From: Acidobacteriota bacterium
Lineage (GTDB): Bacteria > Acidobacteriota > Aminicenantia > Aminicenantales > Saccharicenantaceae
Direction: 5' to 3'
Assembly (NCBI GenBank): GCA_029569255.1
Contig: JAKQUO010000008.1
Span: 186,001-250,000 of the forward strand
DNA: 64,000 nt
Shown here in pieces: positions 8,391-17,588 of the stretch (position 1 is the first letter of the stretch; each line of letters begins with the position of its first letter). Both the position numbers and the translations under genes were made by a program. A model generated the notes under the pieces. That model searched no databases, had not been told where the DNA came from, and was given only the letters and a program-made list of their open reading frames with translations.

Positions 8391-8410
8391 CTCCTGCCCC
8401 CCCGCAGGAG
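8391..8410. other. Intergenic hairpin in the PorT-like/PpiC gap
   Basis: A perfect 7-bp stem CTCCTGC/GCAGGAG with a C6 loop lies in the 200-bp gap between the PpiC gene (3' end at 8486) and the barrel gene (start at 8285), both leftward. No T-tract follows. It could end the PpiC transcript. Confidence 0.4.
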
Positions 8411-8485
8411 GGGGTGTCCGGGCCCGTTTCTCATCTTCCGGGGCCGTCCACCAGGGAGGGCGCCCCGGCCCGGCGGCGTTCGGGC

Positions 8486-9517
8486 TCAGAGGCCGATGAG
8501 CCTGAACTTGGCCTTGTCCTTGAGAGCCTTGACATAGTCCTCGACGGCCGTGCCCTGCTTGGCCTGCGCCAGGCGCGCCTCGAGCTCGGCCCGGACCTCT
8601 TCGAACGTCCGCGTTTCCTTCTTCCGGCCGACGATCTTGAGGATGTGGTAGCCGTAGGCCGTCTCGACGATGCCGCTGATCTCTCCCACCGGGACGGAGA
8701 AGGCGGCGTCCTCGAAAGGCTTGACCATCTGGCCGCGGCCGAAGTCCTCGTAGAGCCCGCCGTTCGCCTTGGAGCCGGGGTCCTCGGAGTACAGCCGGGC
8801 CAGCTCGGCGAAGTCCTCGCCGGCCCTGGCCCGGGCCAGGAGGCCCTCGATCTTCGTCCGGGCCTCGGCCTTCTCGGCCTCGGTCTTGCCCTGGGTCAGG
8901 AGCAGGATGTGCCGCACCGAAGCGGTCTTGTCGCCTTGGGACTCCGCGGCGTAAGCTTCGCGCAGCTCCTCCTCGCCGACCCGGGGGGCCTTTTCCGCGA
9001 CGCCCTTGAGGAGCTTGTTGATGAGGAGCGTCTCGCCGACGCTCGCCCTGACGTAGTCGGCGGAGACGCCGGCGTCCTTCAGGGCCTTCAGGAAGGCCTC
9101 TTCGCCGCCGGCCCGGGCGTACTCGGACTGCATGGCCTGGTCGAGCTCGCTCGGGGCGACGACGGTCTTGGCCGCCTTCGCCGCGGCCAGGAGGAGCTTG
9201 CGCTCGACGATCTGGGTCGCGCCCCGCTCGAAGATCTCCCTGAGCCGGGCGGCGTCGGCCTCCTTGAGCTTGTCGGTGAAGCTGCCCCTGTTGCGCCTCA
9301 TCGCCAGGAGGACCTCGGCGGCCGTGACGGAGAGGCCCTCGGCCTCGGCGATCACGGTCGTCTTGTCGGGCGCCAGGGCCGGGACCTTCGCCGCCAGCTC
9401 CTGGGCCAGGGCGTAGGCCGGGCTGCCTTCCTCGAGGACGGCTTTCTCGGCCTTCGGGGCGCAGGCGCCGGCGGCCACGAGGGCCGACAACACCATCAGG
9501 CTGATCGTCTTGGGCAT
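8486..9517 (-). CDS. Peptidyl-prolyl cis-trans isomerase (PpiC/SurA/PrsA type), lipoprotein
   Basis: The 343-residue product has a lipoprotein signal with lipobox VAAGAC (Cys19). Residues about 60-190 form a helical SurA-N-like chaperone domain. The parvulin domain spans about 200-305, with motifs VRHILLLTQ, DFAELARLYSEDPGSKANGG and FSVPVGEISGIVETAYGYHI. A basic C-terminal tail follows. Such proteins assist folding of secreted or outer-membrane proteins on the periplasmic side. The single parvulin domain and lipid anchor resemble PrsA more than SurA. It lies between the barrel gene and tyrS, both on the same strand, with gaps of 200 and 69 bp. Confidence 0.92.
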   Translation of the reverse strand: MPKTISLMVLSALVAAGACAPKAEKAVLEEGSPAYALAQELAAKVPALAPDKTTVIAEAEGLSVTAAEVLLAMRRNRGSFTDKLKEADAARLREIFERGATQIVERKLLLAAAKAAKTVVAPSELDQAMQSEYARAGGEEAFLKALKDAGVSADYVRASVGETLLINKLLKGVAEKAPRVGEEELREAYAAESQGDKTASVRHILLLTQGKTEAEKAEARTKIEGLLARARAGEDFAELARLYSEDPGSKANGGLYEDFGRGQMVKPFEDAAFSVPVGEISGIVETAYGYHILKIVGRKKETRTFEEVRAELEARLAQAKQGTAVEDYVKALKDKAKFRLIGL

Positions 9518-9586
9518 GATGTTCTCCTCGGGCGCGTGGCGGACGCGTCCGCCCAGTTAATCACAGATGACCGGGAAATACAAACC

Positions 9587-10861
9587 TCATCCGGCGACGA
9601 CCCGGTGGACCTTCTTCTTGCCGGCCTTGAGCAGCAGGCCGCCGTCGGGCCCGAGGTCCTCGAGGGTGATCAGCCGCTCGGTCGAATCGACGCGCTCGTC
9701 GTTGACGTAGAGGCCGCCCTGCTCGATCATCCGCTTGGCCTCCTTGCGGGAGGGCGTCAGGCCGACCTCGGTGAACAGGCCGGCCGGGGCGATGCCCGCT
9801 TCGAGCCGGGAGCGCGGCACGGCCGTGGTCGGCAGAGCGGTGACGTCGCCGGCGGCCTCGGCTTCGGCTTCGGCCGAGCCCGACACCGGTACGGCCTTGC
9901 CGAAGGCGGCGGCCGCAGCTTGGCGGGCCCTCTCGGCCTCGAGCTCGCCGTGGGTGATCTTGGTCGCCTCGAAGGCCAGGACCCGCTTGGCCTCGTTGAG
10001 CTCGCTGCCCCGGAGCGACTCGAGGCGCCGGACCTCGTCGAGCGGCAGCAGCGTGAACATGCGGAGGAAGCGGCCGACGTCGCGGTCGTCGCAGTCGACC
10101 CAATACTGGTAGAACTCGTAGGGGCCGAACCGGCCGGCGTCGAGCCAGACGGCGCCCTGGGCGGTCTTGCCCATCTTGGCCCCCGAGGCCGTGGTCAGGA
10201 GGGGGAAGGTCAGGGCCTCGACCGCGGCGCCCTCGACCCGGCGGATGAGGTCGACCCCGGCCAGGATGTTGCCCCACTGGTCGTCGCCGCCCATCTGCAG
10301 CGTGCAGTTGTATTTCCGGAAAAGCGTCAGGTAGTCGTAGGCCTGGAGGAGCTGGTAGTTGAACTCGATGAAAGACAGGCCCTTCTCCAGGCGCAGCCTG
10401 TAGGCCTCGGCGGCCAGCATCCGGTTGACGCTGAAATGCCGGCCGATGTCCCTCAGGAACTCGACGTATTTCAGGGGCAGGAGCCAGTCGGCGTTGTCGA
10501 CGGCGATGGCCCCGACGCCGTCGAAGCGGAGGTAGCGGGCCAGCTGGATGTGGATGGCCTGGCCCTGGGCCCGGATGGTGGCCTCGTCGAGCAGCCGGCG
10601 CATCTCGGTCCGGCCGGAGGGATCGCCGACCATGGTCGTCCCGCCGCCGACGACGGCGATGGCCCGGTGGCCGGCCCGGCGGAGATGGACCATGGCCATG
10701 ATCGGGACGAGGCTCCCGGCGTGGAGGCTGGCCGCCGTGCTGTCGAAGCCGACGTAGAACGCGGCCGCGTTCCCGCCGAGCATCCTGCGGACGGCCCCCT
10801 CGTCGGAGACCTGGGCGACGAAGCCGCGCTCCTTGAGTTCGTCGTACACGTTCCCGTCCAC
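9587..10861 (-). CDS. tyrS: Tyrosyl-tRNA synthetase
   Basis: The 424-residue class I synthetase charges tRNA-Tyr in the cytoplasm and has normal bacterial length. It shows the HAGS motif (HIGH equivalent, in SLHAGSLVPI), the tyrosine-binding FNYQLLQAYDY and MGGDDQWGNI segments, the KMSKS-equivalent KMGKT (similar to KFGKT in Escherichia coli), and a C-terminal S4 RNA-binding domain with GGLYVNDERVD. The start is GTG, supported by GGAGG seven bases upstream. An extended -10 (TGGTATAAA) lies just before it. No T-box was seen. Confidence 0.97.
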   Translation of the reverse strand: MDGNVYDELKERGFVAQVSDEGAVRRMLGGNAAAFYVGFDSTAASLHAGSLVPIMAMVHLRRAGHRAIAVVGGGTTMVGDPSGRTEMRRLLDEATIRAQGQAIHIQLARYLRFDGVGAIAVDNADWLLPLKYVEFLRDIGRHFSVNRMLAAEAYRLRLEKGLSFIEFNYQLLQAYDYLTLFRKYNCTLQMGGDDQWGNILAGVDLIRRVEGAAVEALTFPLLTTASGAKMGKTAQGAVWLDAGRFGPYEFYQYWVDCDDRDVGRFLRMFTLLPLDEVRRLESLRGSELNEAKRVLAFEATKITHGELEAERARQAAAAAFGKAVPVSGSAEAEAEAAGDVTALPTTAVPRSRLEAGIAPAGLFTEVGLTPSRKEAKRMIEQGGLYVNDERVDSTERLITLEDLGPDGGLLLKAGKKKVHRVVAG

Positions 10862-10878
10862 AGTCGGTCCTCCGGGGA

Positions 10879-10884
10879 TTTATA
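10879..10884 (-). promoter_or_regulatory. Extended -10 element for tyrS
   Basis: Minus-strand TGGTATAAA; the predicted transcript starts about 10 nt before the ribosome site. The rest of the gap to 11109 is GC-rich, and I see no gene or convincing riboswitch in it. Confidence 0.5.
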
Positions 10885-11109
10885 CCACAGGACGGCGCGC
10901 CCCGTCCATCGGCGGCCGGGCCGCCGGGGCCCCTCGCCCGGCGGGGGGACCGGCCGTCACCCCCGGCGACGCCCCCCCGGCCCTGAAATTCACCCGGGCA
11001 ATCCCCGGGTTAAGGGATGGCCGGTCCCGGCGGGCCGCGGTAGGCTTCCTCCCGGCGGGGGACGGCTGCGGAAGGCCGACCGCCCGCCGGGAGTGGAAGG
11101 ACGAGCACT

Positions 11110-11763
11110 GTGCCTGCGCCCGGACCGGCCGAGATGATCGCCCAGGACATCGAGGGGCTCGTCCGCCGGATCGGCCGGCACCGGGAGATGCTGGCCCAGG
11201 TGGCCTCGGCCCAGGCCCAAGCCTTGCTCGAGCTGAAAGCGCTCCTTGAGCGGGCCGGCGGGCGGGCCGCCGGGGCGATGACCCCGGCCGAGGTCGACGA
11301 GGAGATCCGGGCGACGGCCCTCCTCCGCGAGCTCGTCGCCGGCCGGGCCGGCCGGGCGGCCCGGGCCGCCCCGAAGGTCCTCCTCGTCGACGACGACCCG
11401 ACGACGCGGAACCTCATCTCCCATTTCCTGCGCAAGGAGGACATCGTCGTCGAGAAGGCGGCCGGCGGCAGCGACGGCCTGGCCCGGGCCAGGAGCGGCC
11501 GCCCGGACCTGCTCATCGTCGACGCCGCCGTCACCGGCATGAACGGCTTCGAGCTCCTCTCGGCCCTCAAGAACGACCCGGAGACCTCCGCGATCCCGGT
11601 CCTCATCCTGTCCTCGCTCGACGAGGAGGAGACCATCGTCCAGAGCCTCGACGAAGGGGCGAACTACATCGTCAAGCCGTTCTCGCCCCGCATCCTCATC
11701 GCCAAGGTCAAGAAGATCCTCAGGGACGCGCGCCCCCATGCTCCAGACCATCGTCCTCTTTAG
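11110..11763 (+). CDS. Response regulator with N-terminal helical region and C-terminal receiver domain
   Basis: The 217-residue product starts with GTG, nine bases after GGAAGG; an internal ATG at residue 9 is possible. Residues 1-90 are helical and Ala-rich with no named domain. Residues about 93-210 are a CheY-like receiver. It has the acidic cluster VDDDPTTRN, a phospho-acceptor Asp in LLIVDAAVTGMNG, the switch Ser in LILSS and the conserved Lys in IVKPFSP. There is no DNA-binding or enzymatic output domain, so it probably acts by protein-protein contact. The stop lies inside the next gene (26-bp overlap), making it the first gene of the exopolysaccharide-like operon 11110-15545 and a likely post-translational switch for it. 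Confidence 0.88.
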   Translation: MPAPGPAEMIAQDIEGLVRRIGRHREMLAQVASAQAQALLELKALLERAGGRAAGAMTPAEVDEEIRATALLRELVAGRAGRAARAAPKVLLVDDDPTTRNLISHFLRKEDIVVEKAAGGSDGLARARSGRPDLLIVDAAVTGMNGFELLSALKNDPETSAIPVLILSSLDEEETIVQSLDEGANYIVKPFSPRILIAKVKKILRDARPHAPDHRPL

Positions 11764-12796
11764 CTTCGCCTACCTGCTGCTGCTCTCGGGCTCGCTCTTC
11801 CTGTTCATCCTCGCCCGCCGCCTCCTCGTCGACGCGCGGGAGCGCCGGGACCTCCGCCTCTACGGCGAGATGGAGGGGGAGCTCCTCGAGGTCCTGACGG
11901 CCCCCGACCCGAACCGCGCCGCCCTGGCCTTCGCCCGCCGGCACAAGCCCCGGCCGCGGGTCCTCAAGCAGCTCCTCGTCGCCTACCGCGAAGCCTTGGC
12001 CGGGCGGGCCCTCGAGCCTCTCCGGACGATCTTCGAGCGGACCATCCGCGGCCGCTGCCTCCGCGAGCTCCGCTCCCCCTGGCTCACGACGCGGCTCCAG
12101 AACGTCCGCTTGTTCGTCGATTTCTCGCGGCCCGAGGAGGCCGCGCACCTCGTCAACCTCCTTCACGACAAGCCGGTCGTCCGCCTGGCCGCCCTCAACG
12201 CCCTGTCGGGCATCGCCTCGCACGACACGCTGAGCGTCATCTTCGACCTCTTCGAGCGCGACCCCGCGCCGAACTTCTACGCCTACTCCAACGTCTTCAA
12301 CAGCCTCGGCCAGCGCATCGAGCCGTTCCTCCGGATGTCCCTGCGCAGGCCCCTGCCCCCCGGCAAGCACGCCCTGCTCGTCGAGATGGCCGGGCGACTC
12401 CTGCTGCGCGGCCTCTACGCCGACATCGTCCGCTTCGCCCTGAGCCCCGACAAGGAGCTGCGCATCAGGGCGGCCCGGACCCTCGGCCGGCTGGCCGTTC
12501 CGGCCTCGCGGCGGACGCTCCTCGCCCTGGCCGCGGACCCCGCCTGGGAGGTCCAGGCCCAGGCCGTCCGCAGCCTCGGCCACTTGCGGGATTGGCGGGC
12601 CATCCCCGTCCTGGTCAAGGCCCTGTTCTCCCCGAACTGGCACGTCCGCTACAACGCCGGCCACGGGCTGGCCGCCTACGGCCTGGTCGGCGTCCTCCAG
12701 CTCCAGGAGGTCTCCCGGCAGAAGGAGGACCGCTTCGCCGCCGACATGGCCGCGATGGTCCTCGACTCGGTCGTCCTTACGGGAGGCGGGGCGTGA
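11738..12796 (+). CDS. HEAT-repeat protein with N-terminal membrane anchor
   Basis: The 352-residue product has one N-terminal membrane helix (about 4-26) followed by a basic stop-transfer run, RRLLVDARERRD. The rest, in the cytoplasm if the positive-inside rule holds, is made of helical HEAT repeats, clearest at about 135-180 (VRLAALNALSGIA), 245-275 (IRAARTLGRLAV) and 280-335 (VQAQAVRSLGHL, VRYNAGHGLAAYG). HEAT arrays bind other proteins. It is coupled to the receiver gene by overlap and to the glycosyltransferase gene by a GTGA overlap, so it may link the phospho-switch to the synthase. That role is inference. Confidence 0.85.
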   Translation: MLQTIVLFSFAYLLLLSGSLFLFILARRLLVDARERRDLRLYGEMEGELLEVLTAPDPNRAALAFARRHKPRPRVLKQLLVAYREALAGRALEPLRTIFERTIRGRCLRELRSPWLTTRLQNVRLFVDFSRPEEAAHLVNLLHDKPVVRLAALNALSGIASHDTLSVIFDLFERDPAPNFYAYSNVFNSLGQRIEPFLRMSLRRPLPPGKHALLVEMAGRLLLRGLYADIVRFALSPDKELRIRAARTLGRLAVPASRRTLLALAADPAWEVQAQAVRSLGHLRDWRAIPVLVKALFSPNWHVRYNAGHGLAAYGLVGVLQLQEVSRQKEDRFAADMAAMVLDSVVLTGGGA

Positions 12797-14220
12797 GCGG
12801 CCTCCTGCCGGTCCTCGACGCGGGGATCGAGACCCTCATCCTCGTTTACTTCTTGCTTCTCAATACGTTCTATTTCCTGTTCAGCATCCTGTCGCTCGCC
12901 GGGATCCTGCGCTACCGGCGCCTGATCACCTTCGTCCGCTTCGGCGAGATCTTCCGCATGCCCATCGTCAAGCCCGTCTCGGTCATCGTCCCGGCCTTCA
13001 ACGAGGGGCAGGGCATCATCGAGAGCGTCCGCTCGCTCCTGGCCCTCCGCTACCCCGTCTTCGAGGTCATCGTCGTCAACGACGGGTCGACCGACGACAC
13101 CCTGGCCCGGCTCGCCGAAGCCTTCGACCTCAAGCTCTGGAGGGCGGTCTATCGCAAGTCCCTGTCGTCAGCCCCCGTCAGGGGCATCTACCGGTCCGCG
13201 GTCCAGCCCAAGCTCGTCGTCGTGGACAAGGTCAACGGCGGGGGCAAGGCCGACGCCCTGAACGCCGGCCTGAACGTCTCGCGCTATCCCCTCTTCTGCG
13301 CCGTGGACGCCGATTCCATCCTGGAGAGCGACGCCTTGCTCAAGGTCGTCCGGCCTTTCATCGAGGACCCCGAGCGGACGATCGGCGCCGGCGGGATCAT
13401 CCGGCTGAGCAACGGCTGCGCCGTCAGGGAGGGGCAGGTCGTCCGGGTGGGCATCCCCCGCAACTGGATCGCCCGCTTCCAGGTCCTCGAATACCTCCGG
13501 GCCTTCCTCGGCGGCCGCCTGGGCATGGCCATGCTGCGGAGCACGCTGATCATCTCGGGGGCGTTCGGCATCTTCCGCAAGGACATCGCCATCGCCTGCG
13601 GCGGCTACAGGGCCGCCTCCATCACCGAGGACATGGACCTCGTCGTCCGCATGCAGAAGCTCATGCACGAGAAAAAAAGGCCGTTCCGCATCCCGTTCAT
13701 CCCCGACCCGATCTGCTGGACGGAGGCGCCGGAGAGCCTCCGCGTCCTGGCCCGGCAAAGGGGCCGTTGGCACCGCGGGCTCATCCAGACGCTGGTCGAA
13801 TACCGCCGCATGCTCTTCCGTCCCCGCTACGGGGCGGCCGGGCTCTTCGCCATGCCCTTCTACGCCCTGTTCGAGCTGACGGGCCCGTTCATCGAGTGCC
13901 TGGGCTACGCCCTGTTCGCGAGCCACGTCCTTCTCGGGCAGGCCAACTATCCGTTCGCCGTCGCTTTCTTCTTCGTCGCCGTCTTCTACGGCACATTCGT
14001 CTCGTTGCTGTCCATCCTCCTCGAGGAGCTGTCCGAGCATCGCTATCCGCGGCTCCGCGACATCCTGATCCTGACCGTCTCCGGAGTCGCCGAGAACCTG
14101 TTTTACCGGCAGTATCTCAGCGTCGTCAGGGCCTGGAGCCTGATCGACTACCTGAGAGGGAAGAACGAATGGGGGGCCATGGAGAAGCGCGGCTTCGCCA
14201 AGGCTGGACGAACGCCATGA
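12793..14220 (+). CDS. Processive membrane glycosyltransferase, family 2 (BcsA/PgaC/YaiP-like)
   Basis: The 475-residue product starts at the GTG overlapping the preceding TGA; GGGAGG lies 6 nt upstream. One or two N-terminal membrane helices are followed by the GT-A core: SVIVPAFNEG, VVNDGSTDDT, the DxD-like AVDADS, the acceptor-base motif TEDMDL and the processive motif QRGRW (an R variant of QxxRW). Three or four C-terminal helices follow. These are the marks of synthases that polymerise a sugar while extruding it through the inner membrane. There is no PilZ domain, so cyclic-di-GMP control is not evident in this protein. Genes on both sides overlap it. The sugar cannot be told. Confidence 0.93.
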   Translation: MSGLLPVLDAGIETLILVYFLLLNTFYFLFSILSLAGILRYRRLITFVRFGEIFRMPIVKPVSVIVPAFNEGQGIIESVRSLLALRYPVFEVIVVNDGSTDDTLARLAEAFDLKLWRAVYRKSLSSAPVRGIYRSAVQPKLVVVDKVNGGGKADALNAGLNVSRYPLFCAVDADSILESDALLKVVRPFIEDPERTIGAGGIIRLSNGCAVREGQVVRVGIPRNWIARFQVLEYLRAFLGGRLGMAMLRSTLIISGAFGIFRKDIAIACGGYRAASITEDMDLVVRMQKLMHEKKRPFRIPFIPDPICWTEAPESLRVLARQRGRWHRGLIQTLVEYRRMLFRPRYGAAGLFAMPFYALFELTGPFIECLGYALFASHVLLGQANYPFAVAFFFVAVFYGTFVSLLSILLEELSEHRYPRLRDILILTVSGVAENLFYRQYLSVVRAWSLIDYLRGKNEWGAMEKRGFAKAGRTP

Positions 14221-15545
14221 ACAAGAAACGCGGGATCATCAAGGCTCTCGCGGCCGCCGCCCTGGCCGCGCTCACCCTTGCGGCGCCGGTCGCGGCGGGG
14301 GCCCAGGGCCGGGACGAGGTCCGGCAGGCGCTCCACGCGGGGGACCACGCCAAGGCCATCGCCCTGGCCCTCGAGGCCCTCCGCGGCGACCCCGAGAACG
14401 CCGAGGTCCGGTTCCTCCTCGCCCGGGCCTACGCCTCGGCGGGGCGCAACGGCGAGGCCGAGGCGGTCCTCGACCGGCTCCTGGCCGAGCACCCGGCCGA
14501 CGCCGACCTGATCGTTCTCAAGGGCCGCCTGCTCTGCCGGCGTGGAGACCTCGACGGCGCCGAGAAGGCCTTCCGGCGGGCCTCGGAGGCCGAGCCGCGG
14601 TCGGCCGACGCCCTGGCCGGCCTGGCCGACGTGGCCTCGTGGCGCGGCCAACTCGATGCCTCCCTGGTCTATGCGCGCCGGGCCCTCGACCTCGACGCGG
14701 ACCACGCCGGGGCGCTCTTCCGCGTCGGGTCCGTGCTCCTCTGGCAGGGCGACTACGGGAAGGCGCGCGGCTACTTGGCCCGGGCCGCCGAGCTCGAGCC
14801 GATGAACGCCGATTTCCGCCGCGCCCTCGACCGGGCCGTGCCCCTGTTCGTCCGCAAGGCCGAGGTCCGGCTCTCCGGGCGGAACGAGCATTGGAGCGAC
14901 GGCCGCTCGGACTGCGGCGACCTCGGCCTGGCCGTTCTCTTCGGGCTTTTCGACGACCGGGTCCGGCTCGTGGCCAAGATGGGCCGGTCCTGGCGGGCCG
15001 GCGGCCGTGACGATCAGCTCGGGCTCGAGGCCTACCCGCGGCTCTGGAAGGGCGCCTACGGCTATTTCGACCTGAGCCTGGCCCCGGGGGCCGCGTTCAT
15101 CCCGCGCTCCGCGGTCCACGCCGAGGTCTATCAAGCCTTCCTGACCCGCTGCGAGGCCTCGCTCGGCCTCCGGAGGATCGGCTCGGCGGCCGGGGACGCG
15201 GCCATGGCCGTCGCCTCCGCCGCGGCCTACCTCGGGCCCTGGTACCCGAACGTCCGCCTCGCCTGGGCCGACGCCCACGCGGGGACCGCGTTCACCTGGA
15301 CGGCCGGCGTGCGCCGCTACTTCGCCGGCGCGAGCTACGCCTGGGCGGCCTTCGGCCGGGGCTCGCGCTCACCCGAGACCGGCCCGGCCGAGGAGATACT
15401 GGCCGGCCCGGCCTGGCTCTTCGAGGCCGGGTTCGACGTCTACGCCTTCAGGGACGTCAAGCTCCGGGGGTACGCCTCGCGCCGCGAGGGGATCGGGGGG
15501 GCGGACAGCACCGCCGTCTCGCTCACCGTCGGCTACCGCTTCTGA
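14217..15545 (+). CDS. TPR and YaiO-family outer-membrane barrel, putative polysaccharide export protein
   Basis: The 442-residue product starts at an ATG overlapping the synthase stop (ATGA). A signal peptide (about 1-29, cleavage near AGA-Q) is followed by about five TPR repeats (31-210; e.g. GDHAKAIALALEAL, GDLDGAEKAFRRA, GDYGKARGYLARA). The C-terminal part (about 215-442) has beta strands ending SLTVGYRF, a terminal-Phe barrel signature, and resembles the YaiO outer-membrane family. A TPR scaffold joined to a barrel is the architecture of synthase-dependent polysaccharide exporters (BcsC, PgaA, AlgK/AlgE). In E. coli, yaiO lies next to the glycosyltransferase gene yaiP, a parallel to this pair. 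Confidence 0.85.
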   Translation: MNKKRGIIKALAAAALAALTLAAPVAAGAQGRDEVRQALHAGDHAKAIALALEALRGDPENAEVRFLLARAYASAGRNGEAEAVLDRLLAEHPADADLIVLKGRLLCRRGDLDGAEKAFRRASEAEPRSADALAGLADVASWRGQLDASLVYARRALDLDADHAGALFRVGSVLLWQGDYGKARGYLARAAELEPMNADFRRALDRAVPLFVRKAEVRLSGRNEHWSDGRSDCGDLGLAVLFGLFDDRVRLVAKMGRSWRAGGRDDQLGLEAYPRLWKGAYGYFDLSLAPGAAFIPRSAVHAEVYQAFLTRCEASLGLRRIGSAAGDAAMAVASAAAYLGPWYPNVRLAWADAHAGTAFTWTAGVRRYFAGASYAWAAFGRGSRSPETGPAEEILAGPAWLFEAGFDVYAFRDVKLRGYASRREGIGGADSTAVSLTVGYRF

Positions 15546-15750
15546 CCTGATCCGGGCGCCCCGCGCGGGCCAGGCCCTCGTTTCCCTCGGATCCGCCGGG
15601 CGCGGCCGCTCTTCATGAAGAAGGCGTCTCCCGGCGGCCCAAGCACCCGGTCTCCCGGAGGCGCAATCCCCGGCGAGGCGCATCGAGGGCGAGGTCCGTC
15701 ATCGTTCCGGCGGGAGGGCCCGGTCTATCGCCAGCGGGTCCGTCCTGGTG

Positions 15751-15756
15751 TATCAT
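15751..15756 (+). promoter_or_regulatory. -10 element for the acyl-CoA ligase
   Basis: TATCAT with the 4/6 -35 match TCGCCA 17 bp upstream (15728-15733). The 240-bp gap 15546-15788 otherwise holds GC-rich sequence and no gene. Confidence 0.45.
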
Positions 15757-15788
15757 AGCCGTTGACCCCGGCCCCGAAGGAGCGCGCC

Positions 15789-17579
15789 ATGACCCGACCC
15801 GAGCCGACGACCCTGAACCGGATGTTCCTCGCTTCGTGCCGGGCCCACCGGAAGCCCGACCGGATGCTGGTCAAGAGGGCGGGCGTCTGGGACAGGATCT
15901 CGACGGACGAGGTCGAGACGACCGTCCGTCGGCTCTCGCTGGGCCTCCAGGACCTCGGCCTCCGGCCGGGCGACCGGGTCTCCATCCTCTCCGAGAACCG
16001 GCCGGAGTGGGTCATGGCCGACTTCGCCGTCCTCGCGGCCGGGGGCGTCACCGTCCCGATCTACACCTCGCTCCTCCCCGAGCAGGTCCGCTATATCCTC
16101 GAGGACGCCGGGGCCAAGTTCGTCGTCTGCTCCGATCTCGAGATGTGGCGCAAGGTCGAGGCGGTCCGCGGGTCGCTCACGGCCCTGGAGCGGGTCTTCC
16201 TCATCGAGGGCGATCCCCCCGCCGGCGCGAGCGCCCTGTCGGACATCGTCGAGATGGGCCGCCGGCTCGAGGCCGCGGAACATGGGCGCTTCGAGAGGGC
16301 GGCCGAAGCCGTCCGGCCCGGCGAACTGGCCTCGATCATCTACACCTCGGGCACGACCGGCTCGCCCAAGGGCGTCATGCTCAGCCACGGCAACTTCGTC
16401 AGCAACGTCCGGTCCCTGGCCGAATTCATCGACTTCAACGAGACCGACACCGGGCTGTCCTTCCTGCCCCTGTCCCACGTCCTCGAGCGGACGGCCACCT
16501 TCCTCCTCTTCCATGTCGGGGCGGGCATGGCCTACGCCGAGAGCGTCGAGACCGTGGCCGCGGACATGGTCGAGGTCCGGCCGACCATCGTCGTCAGCGT
16601 CCCCCGGCTCTTCGAGAAGATCTACACGCGGATCATGGACCAGGTCCTGGCCGGGTCGCGCCTCAAGAGGGCCGTCTTCGTCTGGGCCCTGGCCACGGGC
16701 AAGAAGCACGCGGCCCGGACGATCGCCGGGGAGCCCGTCCCGGTCCACCTGGCGCTCAAGCGCGCCGTCGCCCGGAAGCTCGTCTTCTCCAAGATCACGG
16801 CCCGGACCGGCGGCCGGATCCGCTATTTCATCTGCGGCGGGGCGCCCCTTTCGCGGGACATCATGGAGTTCTTCCACGCCATGGGCCTCAAGGTCATGCC
16901 CGGGTACGGTTTGACCGAGACCTCGCCCGTCCTCACGGGCAGCCGGGTGGGCCGGGTCCGCTACGGCACCGCGGGCGTCGCCATCCCCGGGATCGAGCTC
17001 CGCATCGCCGAAGACGGCGAGATCCTGGCCCGCGGCCCCAACATCATGATGGGGTACTACAAGAACGAGGCGGACACGCGGGAGGTCCTCAAGGACGGCT
17101 GGCTCCACACCGGCGACATCGGCCGGATCGACGAGGACGGCTTCCTCGCCATCACCGACCGCAAGAAGGACATCATCGTCACCTCCGGCGGCAAGAACGT
17201 CGCGCCGCAGCCGATCGAGAGCCTCATCCAGGCCAGCCCCTACATCGCCAGCGCGGTCGTCGTCGGCAGCAGCCGCAAGTTCATCTCGGCCCTGGTCGTC
17301 CCGGAATTCGGGCGGCTCGAGGCGGAGGCCCGCGAGCGCGGCTGGGCCTTCGCCGACCGGACGGCCCTCAGCCGCCGCCCCGAGGTCGCCGCCTTCCTCC
17401 TCGAAGAGGCCAACCGCATGACGCCCAACCTGGCCTCCTACGAGAGGGTCAAGAAGGTCGCCGTCCTGGACCGGGATTTCGAGATCGACCTCGGCGAGGT
17501 CACGCCCACGCTCAAGGTCCGGCGCAACATCGTCGAGAAAAAGTACGCCGGCGTCATCGAATCGCTGTACAAGGAATAG
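15789..17579 (+). CDS. AMP-dependent long-chain acyl-CoA synthetase
   Basis: The 596-residue ANL-superfamily enzyme activates a fatty acid as acyl-AMP, then forms acyl-CoA. Motifs are the P-loop YTSGTTGSPKGVMLSH (about 186-201), VSVPRLFEKIY, GYGLTETSP, the hinge region WLHTGDIG and DRKKDIIVTSGGKNV, and the C-terminal Lys region TPTLKVRRN. The length and the DRKKDIIVTSGGKNV form resemble FadD15-type long-chain ligases. The start follows GAAGGAG by 7 nt; an earlier ATG at 15762 lacks a ribosome site. It lies 9 bp upstream of thrC. It probably feeds lipid synthesis or beta-oxidation at the inner face of the membrane. Confidence 0.93.
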   Translation: MTRPEPTTLNRMFLASCRAHRKPDRMLVKRAGVWDRISTDEVETTVRRLSLGLQDLGLRPGDRVSILSENRPEWVMADFAVLAAGGVTVPIYTSLLPEQVRYILEDAGAKFVVCSDLEMWRKVEAVRGSLTALERVFLIEGDPPAGASALSDIVEMGRRLEAAEHGRFERAAEAVRPGELASIIYTSGTTGSPKGVMLSHGNFVSNVRSLAEFIDFNETDTGLSFLPLSHVLERTATFLLFHVGAGMAYAESVETVAADMVEVRPTIVVSVPRLFEKIYTRIMDQVLAGSRLKRAVFVWALATGKKHAARTIAGEPVPVHLALKRAVARKLVFSKITARTGGRIRYFICGGAPLSRDIMEFFHAMGLKVMPGYGLTETSPVLTGSRVGRVRYGTAGVAIPGIELRIAEDGEILARGPNIMMGYYKNEADTREVLKDGWLHTGDIGRIDEDGFLAITDRKKDIIVTSGGKNVAPQPIESLIQASPYIASAVVVGSSRKFISALVVPEFGRLEAEARERGWAFADRTALSRRPEVAAFLLEEANRMTPNLASYERVKKVAVLDRDFEIDLGEVTPTLKVRRNIVEKKYAGVIESLYKE

Positions 17580-17588
17580 GACGGACCC

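Noticed and set aside
10990-11100. A possible riboswitch or small RNA upstream of the exopolysaccharide-like operon
   Set aside because: GC-rich inverted repeats only; I could not match a known riboswitch consensus.
8414-11137. A plus-strand frame of 907 codons opposite the PpiC and tyrS genes
   Set aside because: Shadow of two conserved genes.
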